Shown here: one piece after another, positions 54,724 to 64,000 of the stretch
Numbering within the stretch: position 1 is the stretch's first letter
How the letters are laid out: each line of letters opens with the position of its first letter
Source of the DNA: Novakomyces olei
Taxonomy: Eukaryota; Ascomycota; Novakomycetes; Novakomycetales; Novakomycetaceae
Direction of reading: 5' to 3'
Assembly (NCBI GenBank): GCA_016906335.1
Contig: JADEYG010000003.1
Span: 62,001 to 126,000, forward strand
DNA length: 64,000 nt
Notes under the pieces: generated by a model
What the model saw: the letters and a program-made list of their open reading frames with translations, nothing else
Databases searched by the model: none
Told to the model about the DNA's origin: nothing
Translations under genes and position numbers: made by a program

Positions 54724-55245
54724 TTCAATGGTCTTCTGAAGTGGTGGTGATATATTTATATATACATATTTCATTTTTCTGGCTTTTTTGATATACCGGC
54801 ATCTTGGTATGATATGAATCAATATATCTTGACTAATGATTGGTTTTGAGTTTGCATTTATTTTATTTTACGCCTGTTTGCAGACGGCTATTTCTCTACA
54901 GTATTCTCAAATTCCAATACATGTAGCTTCAAAAAAGAGGCTGAGGTTGCAATCGTCAAGCTTTACTCACCTCATTACGTGGAGGTATTGTTTTATGTTT
55001 TGGTGGTAGATTGATCTATGAACAAGCTGCTGGTAGTCACTAGTCCAACAAAATCTACAACTAGGGTTAGTTAGGGTTAGATACTGGCAGAACAATAATA
55101 TCATGAGCATATTCAAATTTTAGGCAACTTTGAGTGTTAAATGTATGGCTGTACCCAAAATTTGTATAATAAATTTCTCCATGGTCGATATCGAATAATT
55201 AATTTATTGACTCGAGTGACATTTCGTTCTTTATCTATTATTGAA
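54724..55245. other. ELP2 upstream region
   Basis: AT-rich; contains the TTAGGG doublet at 55062-55080, about 165 bp from the ELP2 start. Confidence 0.5.
55062..55080. promoter_or_regulatory. Telomere-like doublet upstream of ELP2
   Basis: TAGGGTTAGTTAGGGTTAG, the same core spacing as at 14558 and 22267. Confidence 0.65.
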
Positions 55246-58005
55246 ATGGAAAAAGATGCGATAGGAACCGAGTTTTTTGCAGGCGGCTGCAATCGCAGCA
55301 ACCAGACGTCAAGCGCACTTGTATTCGATGATTATACCTTATTTGCTTTTGCATCGTGCAACCAAGTTTGCTTATATAAAGTGGTAAGGCTTTTTCTGTC
55401 ACGTATTTTTATTCCAGCATTAACAGACCAAAGGACACAGTACGACTATCGCTTTTACGAATTATCAATGCGCGAGATGGTCTGATCGATTCATCTGACA
55501 TTACTGCACTGAAATTGGTAGTTTCCCCTTCAAATCGTATCTCTGTCGTTGTGGGCCATAGCAATAAAGCATGTGCTCTGGTTCATTTATTTACGGGAGC
55601 TGGAAATACCCTTGTTGCTTTATCCGGGCCGGCGATAAGCTTATTGCCGCCAAAACAGGGTTCTAGCGTTACTTGCGTAGACGCCTTGTCTCGTTCAGAT
55701 GATAAAGTGTTTTGCCTAGTAGGCAGTTTGTCGGGCAGCATTCACAATTTCGTTGTTTCCGATGACTCTATAACCGCTCAGCGATCATTTGATATACCAA
55801 GATACATTACAACTTGTGCAAAACTATATTCATTTGATGGCCTCAATAATACAATTAGCCTTGTTGGTGGCACAAGGGGTGATTTTCACGTTCTTGGGGC
55901 TTCGGCGACTGACGATGTTGCATTACAAATTCTGACTAGTGTAAAAGGCCATACGGACTGGCTTCGAACTATTGATACGTGCTTACAGCCCGACGGAACC
56001 TGCTTGATTGCAACTGGCAGTCAAGATCGTACGGTACGATTGTGGCTGCTGCGATCCGCAGAAGAGAAAAAAGGACTCGCTCAGTACTTGGACGGAGACA
56101 TCGTTGCCCCTATAAGTACTAATAATAAAGTAACCAGCAAATCTTATGATTTCAGACTGGCAGCCAACCAAAATGTGTATTCGATATGCACTGAAGCACT
56201 CTTACTTGGACACGATGACTGGGTACATACTGTTGCATTTGGTAGTGGCCAAAGTGCGACTGAGCTTCTCAGCATTTCTAGCGATACGTCCATGCTTATT
56301 TGGGCCGCTGATACGCATTCAGGAATATGGACCGTAACGTCGCGGTTGGGTGAACTGTCCGCTCAAAAGGGAGCAACTAGTGCGACCGGCAGTGCAGGCT
56401 GCTTCTATGGAGGCCTTTGGCTCAATCGGGATACTGTAGCGTGTAACACAAAAACCGGTAGCTGGAGGATATGGAAGAGAAGGCGCCAAGCTGAAGAAGA
56501 AATAAAAGAAGAAGGGGAAGAAAAGATAAGCGAAACCGAGCAAGATGACGGCGAGTACATTTTACAAAAATCTTCTCATGAAATAGAGACTTGGGAACAG
56601 TTACCGGGTCCTACTGGGCATATTGGAGCAGTTAAAGATTTGAGCTGGGAGAGAAGCTGTACTTCTTCTGGACTCTACCTGCTTACGTGCGGAGATGATC
56701 AGACTACCAGACTATGGGGCGGAAAAGGCTGCGAGTACCATGAGTTGGCTCGGCCCCAGATACATGGGTATGAAATGAATGCAATTGCCCTGGTGGATCC
56801 ATGGACGCTGGCCAGTGCAGCAGATGAGAAGGTGCTAAGAATTCTCCAATGCTCTAGTTTTATTCAAGGGAGACTGCAAAAATTGCACTGTGCTAGCCTC
56901 CTCAAGTGCCCTTATAATCTGCCACAGGCTTCGAGCATGCCATTGTTAGGTCTTTCCAACAAAACTATTGACAATGATCGAGGCGACGTTCAAGAAAAAG
57001 GCAAACAGGAGGAAAATGATGGTGGAGGTGGTGAAGAAACAGAGTCCTCTTTTCAATCTGGGGCTATTCCTACTGAAGAAGAACTACAAAGGTACACGCT
57101 TTGGCCAGAGAAAGAAAAATTATATGGGCACGGGTATGAACTGAGCGCAGTTTCTGCTTCGCCGGACGGTAATTTGGTAGTAACAGCGTGCAAATCAACT
57201 TCACCAGCGCACTCTGTTATTCGTGTTTACGATGCTAAAACGTGGCAGGAGGCCCAGGAACCGCTGGCAGCTCATTCGCTTACTGTAACACGAATGCAGT
57301 TCTCTCACGATGGGGTATATCTTGTCAGCGTTAGTCGAGACCGACAGTTGTCACTATACAGACGAGATAATGACAACAGACTCGATATTGTGTGTACTCT
57401 AGTTGCACATAAACGAATGGTCCTTGATGTAGCCTGGCTAAGAGGAGAGTACTGCTTTGCTACTGTTGGAAGGGATAAAATGCTACGTGTTTGGAAACTA
57501 AATGATGATAAAGATAATGCTATTACGGCGGCGGGTCAAATACAGGTTGATTCTACTTCATTTCCTACTGCTGTGGACTGCGTGGTTCGGGAGGAAAATG
57601 CTTATATTGCAGTCGGTACGAGCACGGGACAGATTAAATTGTACTCGACGGATAGTAATCTCGAAATTAAAGATCTAGGACCATTGCAGGGGTAAAGAGC
57701 TAATTAATAATATTTGTTTTATTTTATTAATTTATTTAAACTTCAGTTGTTTCAATTTTTTTTAATATTTTCAATATTTCTAATTTGATTAATCAATTAT
57801 TAATATTTTTTCTTTTTTAAATTTTTTTATTTTATCCTACTATTAATGCTGTTAACTTCTCATTTGCTAAATTGCTTCTAGTGTACCTCTTCCCATGAAA
57901 CCTATTACGCGTTTGCAGTGGAGTCCTTCTTTACCGGCGTCCCCAAATTTATTGGCCTGCGCTAGCGAGGACTGGTCGCTACGTGTAATCAGCGTACGCA
58001 ACTGA
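55246..58005 (+). CDS. ELP2: Elongator complex subunit 2 (WD40), three exons
   Basis: Model: exons 55246-55383, 55434-57691 and 57882-58005, 839 aa. Two seven-bladed WD40 propellers. Matching blocks with yeast Elp2 include GHTDWLRTIDT, TGSQDRTVRLWLL, LLGHDDWVHTVAF, SDTSMLIWAADTHSGIWT, ATGSAGCFYGGLW, LTCGDDQTTRLWG, ARPQIHGYEM, MPLLGLSNKTID, LYGHGYELSAVSASPDG, SLTVTRMQFSHDG and ITRLQWSPS...WSLRVISV from exon 3. Elp2 is the scaffold of Elongator, which modifies wobble uridines of tRNAs. Between blades lie acidic inserts (EEEIKEEGEEK; ENDGGGGEETESS). The first acceptor skips a CAG two bases after the branch site and uses AAAG. Confidence 0.95.
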
Positions 58006-58582
58006 ACGTAGTTAATAAGATGATTGTATAAAGTGGAAGGAATTTTGTATGGCAGACACCAACGGGCACAATGCAAAAAAAATTCGAAATAGAAATAAAA
58101 TGCAAAATTAATGTCATATAACTAAAGATCTGGCTAAAATTCTTGTGACTGAGTAAGCATAAAAGCAAAAAGAGTAGATACGCAAATCCCAGAGAAACAG
58201 CCTGGAATCATGTGACATACGACGGTCTTTGCTAAATTTATTATTCTCCGCTATTGACCATACACCAAACGATGGATCATATTATTCACAATTTAACCAT
58301 AATATTACTCCTCTATGGTTTTCGTGTGCAATTATAAGCCTGTCTCGTATTTAATAAAAGTATCCCCAATGAGCAAGCCAACGTCCAATGTCTTGGGAGA
58401 ATATATGAATTTTCAGGAGAAAAACACAAGGGAGTTTTACAGTGTATTATATATTCGCGCAAAGATCTATATATACATAAACAAATACATTGTCATACAT
58501 TAAGGCATTTAAGGCGATGAGCACCGAGTGCACTCGGGTCGCGTACAGCAGCTTAAAGTAAAGGCCTCATGATCCGTGCACT
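58006..58582. other. Formin upstream region
   Basis: AT-rich; no recognised motif. A 62-codon frame at 58315-58503 is not supported. Confidence 0.5.
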
Positions 58583-61500
58583 ATGAGCTCCCGTCAGTCG
58601 GACGGTGGCAATTCCACACACAGCCGGCAGAGCGTTTTTGCCGGAATTCCAGGAGCAATTATGCGTCTCGGGGGCAAGAAGAGCACCAGCTCGAGTCATC
58701 ATGATCCATCAGCACAGCTCGGAGGCACTATTGCCTATTCCTCATTAAGTGCAGACCGTTCGCCAATAGCAGTGAATCAGTTGCCGCCACCTGATCAGCC
58801 TGCGACAAATATGCATGTTAGGGCGCGAAGGCACGATTCTATGGTGGAACGAACTTTTTCCGTTGCTTCGTCGACAATTAGCAATAGCCGACTACAGCGG
58901 GACGATAGTATTTCTTCTCGACACAGTGTTTTTGCTCGGCCTTCTATGAGGTCAGCTAGTCGGCTACAAGACGATAACCGGAGCATTGCTTCGTCACGGA
59001 TATCTACAAGGAGCAGTGAGTCTACACGACAGTCAGCAATTACGTATGATTTCGTGGGACCGCATGGCGAGTTCAGTTTCGAGCAGCCTCGTGATGAGAG
59101 AGTGATTCAGCAGATGTTTGAAGCTTTGATGGTATGATTTACGTAGACACACCTATTTGTGACTTTTTCTACATTCAAATTTGAACTTGATTTACAACTA
59201 AAATGCCAATACAAATATTAGTCATTATTTTATTACATTATTTTGTTGCACTATTTTATTGTTTCTTTTTCTGTTTTAATGCTTATTCGACAATTGCTGA
59301 GTTTAGGCAAAACGCGACATGTCCTCCCTTCCGGAGCAGTCAAAGCGGCAAATGATGGCCTATCCAGTCTCCAAGAAATGGACTCTTATTCATCAAGATG
59401 CCCTTCAAGAATACGGTGAATGGGTATGTACAATTAATGCAAGCTGTAATCACCGCTTATACTTTTATAGAAACGAAAACGGCAAGGCCAGGCGGAACAT
59501 GATCGACGCAATAGCCCAGAATGGTTCATACGAGCAATTGTCAACAAGACGATAAAAGCCAAAGAGCTTCAGTCGCTCGAAGTATCCTTGCGCACCCAAA
59601 AGCTCGACTGGGTAGTAGCCTTTCTCGATAACCAGGGCCATATTGCACTCGGCAATTTACTTAACCAAACAAACAGGCAGAAAATGAATGATGGGGCACT
59701 GCAGATAGAGTATGAGATTGTCAAGTGCTTCCGTGCAATGTTCAATTTTGTCCCCGGTATTGAGGCAGTGATTGAGCGGCAGACAACAGTGAATGCATTA
59801 ATTGTGTCTCTGATTTCTCCCTCTGTTAATACACGCAAACTTGTGGCAGAATTATTAACCGTTGTATGCCATAATTTCGCAGCCGAAGGCCGCGACAAGG
59901 TTATGCTGGCCTTTGACTATCTCGCCCATGCTACTGGTGACCTTTCTCACTTTGATGCTTGGATGCGAGCCGTTGAGGCTACGCTGGACGGCCGAGGCCG
60001 ACTAGGCAGTTTAGTTGGTGCTTCGGAAGAGTACAGGCGCGGTGGACCTGGCGTAGAAGTGTTTTTGATTGATTATATGCTGGCTAATTTATATTTAATA
60101 TTTGAAGTAGCCAACGACGATGATGTTCGTGTCCGCATTCATATTCGGTACCAGCTAGAATCGTGTGGGATCGAACGGATCCTGGACAAAATGCAGGCCC
60201 TTCATCACGCAGTCATCGATGATTACGTCCGAGAATATTTTCAGCAAAAATCAGAGGACTTGGAAATTGTTAATAGTGGGGCTGAGGAGCTGCAGGTGGA
60301 TACAACAGACCCATTGGAAATTGTACAAACGATTTGGCATCGATTGGAAGGTTCAAGGAGTCAAGAACTATTTTTAAACGGGTTAAGGCACCTTTTATTA
60401 CTGCGTGAAAGTCCCGATGATACGGTTAAAATGTTTCAAATGATTGACACGCTCTTAATCCAGCTGGTTATGAACGGCAAAGGTACAATCTCAGAAAGCT
60501 CGGCGGCTCTAAATATGTCGATCCAGAAATTTATAGATCGAATGCATACAGAGGAAGAAGCTCAAAGGGCTCGGCACGATGCTAGAGAGGCTATTAAGCA
60601 TGCAAAACTGATGGAGTACGAAAGGGATCGTATGGCAGCTGAAGTCGCATTGGGTGCAGACGGAATGGTGGGCAAATTGAAAAAACGAGTTCATGAGCAA
60701 GCGGAATTAATACAAACGCTACAAAGAACGATTGATACCCTCAAGGAAGAATACGGTGAGCTGAAAAAGGTGCACATTGACCAGTTGCAGAAATCAGAGA
60801 TTGAAATACGCGAATTATTCTTGCAATTACAATCTGATGGAGACGCTGGGATCAGTTCTTCATCTGCCTTGAAATCGGCTCTTGATCCAGCGGAAAAGAG
60901 AGGTCTCCAGTTAACTTTAGCACAGCAACTTGAACGCAGAAAAACTGAATATAAATTGGAAGGGCTGTCTTGGACTGGCGCACCGGCGAATGAACGGTTG
61001 CGGATGCTACGTTTACGCATGGATCAGGCTGAAAAAGACGCAAAAGCTCTTGTTGATGAAAATGCACCATTTGCTTCGGACAGCGGTGCAAATAATATAC
61101 AGTTTGGGTCTTCCCGGGCACGAATGTCTTTACTTTTACGCAATTCTGCAATTGTTCAAGGCAGGCCAGAGGGAACTTTGGAACTAGACAATAAACAGTC
61201 GGAAACTGAAGTTTCAGGGACAAATTCAGCTCAAGAAAAAGGTCCTGGCTCAGCTGGTCTACGAAGGTCTCGAATCGAAAAGAACTTGCCTCGTTTAACA
61301 GCCGCCTCTGCTATATCTGAAGCTCCCGAAGACGAAAGTTCAAATGCTGAGGAAGATGAGAGTGTCTCTTCTTCAAGGCCAATTTCGATTTCTGTGGAAG
61401 ACCGAGCTCAAGTCGTGCATTTCCGGCGGCCAGGTCCTCCTTCTCATCCGCTTGTAAAGACGTTTGAGCTTTCGTCAAGACGCGGTGAAGCGGAAAATGA

Positions 61501-64000
61501 AGGCAACTTGTTGAATGCGCCTTCTACGGGGTCCACAGGATCTCCCTCCCTGGTAGCAAGCCAAGAGGAGAATAAAGAAGAAGGAACTAAAAAAGAAGCA
61601 AACAAAGAAGGAAATGGGCTACAAGATGGAGAAGATAAGTCGGAAAAGACTGCTTCTCCTCCTCCTCCCCCACCTCCACCTCCACCACCCCCACTTCCAG
61701 ACCTTTCTCGACCAGGAGCTGCTGTAGTCGGCGGCTCAGGCCCTCCGCCTCCGCCTCCACCGCCTCCACCTGTTCCGACAATAACCTCTACTGGCCGGCT
61801 CGTTGTGCCCGGCTTAAATCCGTCGGCCGGAGGTGCAATACCCCCACCCCCACCACCTCCGCCGCCGCCGGGTGGCCCAGCAGCAATAACATCTGCTCCC
61901 GGATCTCGCCTGGCAACACCTAAAACTTCACCGCAAATGGAAAACAACGGTTTTGAAGCAACACCAGGGTCAATTGCAGGTCGGCTAGCAGACGAAACAG
62001 GCCGGGAGCTTCCGATTCTTGATCCTGTTGCCCGATCGATGTTTGCTAAACGGCCAAAGTTAAAACAAATGCACTGGGATAAACTCGATACTGGCACAGA
62101 CTATACAATGTGGTCACAGAACCGAATTGATTCTTCAGAATTGCGAAAGGTCTTACACGATCGTGGAATCTTGGAGCAAATTGACAAGGCTTTTGCCATG
62201 AAAGACGTAAAGGTATTGACCGGCCGCAGAACCCAGCGAAAAGAATTGATGCCTACAGAATTACAGCATATGTTTGGTATTCAATTTCATAGATATGCGC
62301 ATTTATCTGTGGAAGATTTGGTCACAAAGATTCTGCATTGTGATCCCGAAATGGTAGACAATTTTAGTGAGTTTTTGGGTTTGGAAAAATTGCAAAATCA
62401 AGACAAGTTGAAACTGGCGTTGGAGCCTTATCGGACCGATTATCAGAATGGAGGGGCGGTCAAAATTTCAGGCGACAAAGACGTAAATGAACTTGCACGA
62501 TGGGACCATTTTTATGTTAAAACATTTGTTGACTGTGGTCATTACTGGAACAGAAGGCAGCAGGCGCTCACATTTAAAGTACAGCTGGAACGTAATTATG
62601 ACGGCCTACTTGCCCAGATCAGGGCCGTGGAACAGGCTTCGTTGGCGGTGAAAGGCTCAACAAATTTCCGGGAAGTTCTGGAGATCATTCTACACCTCGG
62701 CAATTATATGAACGACACTCCTCGACAGGCTGCCGGGTTCAAATTGACGTCTTTGACGCGACTGCCATTGACTAAAGATGAGAGAAACACGATGAGCTTT
62801 TTACAATTGGTTGAACGGATTGTTCGTCAGCAGTTCCCCCACTTGGAGCAATTTCTGCAAGACCTTTTAGGCCCCGTCGGTGAGGCTTGTCGGGTCAATT
62901 TGGAGAGCTTGCAAACTGAATGCCGTTACCTCAAGACCACATTGACCGTAGTACAGAGGGCAGTTGATACGGGAAGCCTGAGCGATCGATCGGTAATGCA
63001 TCCGCAAGACAAAGTAGTGGATATGCTTGTGCCCTGGCTTCCAGAGGCAGAAGAACAGGTCTCCCGTGTTCAAGCGTTGCATGAATCAATGCTTACAACA
63101 TTTGATAACGTACTGCAATTCTTTGGGGAGCAGCCGACGGACTCTGTAGCACGATCTACGTTCTTCCGTAAATTTGATACGTTTATGACGGACTATAGAA
63201 AGGCTCAAAGGGACAATCTAGCAGCAGAAGAAGATTCAAAGCGTACAGAAATAAGACGCCGAGCCCTCGAAAAGGCGAGCCAAAAAGACATACTCGAGCA
63301 AGCAATGAAATCCGATACTAGGGCCAAAGCAGCGGAAGACGATGCCGTGATGGATAATCTGCTGGCAAAGTTACGCAGTGGTGCTCCTGCCGGACGTAAT
63401 CGGCAATGGCAGCGGAATCGACTTACCGGGTCTTCCTCGGCTCCAGGTGCAGCAGCCAATACAGGCCCGCAAACTTCCGATGACTCTTCGAACGGTGTTT
63501 CTTCACACATTGTTTCGCGGCGAGAAATGCTACCGTCCCAGCGTCTTGTTCCGTCTGCTTCGACTTTGGGGTTTCCAAGAACGGTGTCCAGTTCGTCTAA
63601 TCTTGCAAATAAATTGTCAAATAATCCAACAAAAACGAGCTCCCATCAACATTTGGGTCAAAATTTGAGTACAAAATCAGGGACAAGTGGCAGCTTGAAT
63701 GGAACTTTGGATGAATTGCAACAGGTAAACAGTAGAGATGAAGCAGGCAATGATTCCGGGGCAGACGATCCACAGAATTTACCTTCTACACCTCCGCTTG
63801 CAGACTCGTCTGCTGATTCTTATCGTGAATTATCTACAAAACCCGGCACGTCACCCTTAGTTACCGTGTCGGAACGGAGTAAATCCGCCACTGAAATGCC
63901 TCTCGATCTTTCTGCTAGAGCTCAGTCTATGCTGGAAGGTTTGCGGACGGGTAAAATTGCACGGACACCTCCAATTTCTCCTCACAAAAGCCTGCATCGT
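58583..64000 (+). CDS. BNI1: Diaphanous-related formin, BNI1 type (runs off right end)
   Basis: Model: exons 58583-59131, 59307-59423 and 59471 to the edge, at least 1732 aa. A Ser-rich N-terminus (about 1-180) precedes the GBD/FH3 region (about 180-560; EWFIRAIVNKTIKAKELQSLEVSLRT, ILDKMQALHHAVIDDYVREYF), a coiled coil (about 570-690), the proline-rich FH1 (about 951-1025, three polyproline runs) and FH2 (about 1082-1498). FH2 has LKQMHWDKLDTG, LGNYMNDTPRQAAGFKLTSLTRL and NRRQQALTFKVQLERNYDG. A DAD-like MDNLLAKLRSGAPAGRNRQ follows at about 1516-1534. Such formins nucleate actin cables under Rho control. The protein continues more than 200 residues past the DAD as a Ser-rich tail. A long reverse frame at 61444-62097 is a polyproline shadow. 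Confidence 0.96.

Noticed and set aside
61444-62097. 217-codon glycine-rich reverse frame
   Set aside because: Mirror of the formin polyproline region.

Overview
The window is nuclear DNA from a fungus, most likely an ascomycete yeast. The evidence is the gene set (a Zn2Cys6 regulator, a PDR-type full-size ABC pump, the GDP-mannose transporter Vrg4, Caf16, Tda10 and a BNI1-type formin), compact genes, and many short introns of about 37-220 nt with GTAAG or GTATGT donors and CTAAC-like branch sites close to the acceptor. The metalloprotease has a ubiquitin-like plus WLM layout and there is a resemblance to Mug135-type proteins. Both hint at an early-diverging ascomycete lineage (Taphrinomycotina or basal Saccharomycotina), but I cannot place it further. 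I see no tRNA, rRNA, CRISPR, retroelement or transposase.

Layout. 1-15.8 kb: 5' end of NOG2 (ribosome assembly), a spliced Zn2Cys6 regulator, a copper amine oxidase, a small three-exon coiled-coil gene, a PDR ABC transporter and an arrestin-like gene. 17.2-33.0 kb: a large imperfect inverted repeat (left arm about 3.2 kb, right arm about 2.2 kb) around a 10.4 kb core. The core holds housekeeping genes: cyclophilin-40/CPR6, a WSS1-like DNA-protein crosslink protease, an ALR/MNR2 magnesium transporter, signal peptidase subunit SPC1 and VRG4. Each arm carries a tandem set of three related small coiled-coil genes. The left set looks intact, while the right set has two damaged members. A six-exon phosducin-like gene (PLP1) starts exactly where the right arm ends.

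35.4-40 kb holds a very large Pumilio/PUF protein. 40.8-42.2 kb is a doubtful Cys-rich spliced gene. Then come a single-pass membrane protein, an MFS sugar transporter, a small zinc-finger gene (ZNF706-like), a SAM methyltransferase, COG1 (Golgi tethering), CAF16 (Ccr4-Not-associated ATPase), TDA10 (glycerate-kinase-like), ELP2 (Elongator) and a formin that runs off the right end.

Most genes are unrelated housekeeping functions and form no pathway. Two themes stand out. One is a fast-changing small-gene family with a conserved three-exon plan (18.7-19.4 kb and 8.3-8.8 kb), housed partly in the inverted repeat. The other is a telomere-like doublet (TTAGGG twice, 10 bp apart) in at least four of the promoter regions, which suggests a Tbf1/Reb1-class general regulatory factor. 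Several genes here (PLP1, SPC1, VRG4, the ZNF706-like gene, COG1, CAF16 and the small coiled-coil genes) become visible only when exons are joined by hand. The exon limits given are my own splice models, each checked for an open frame.
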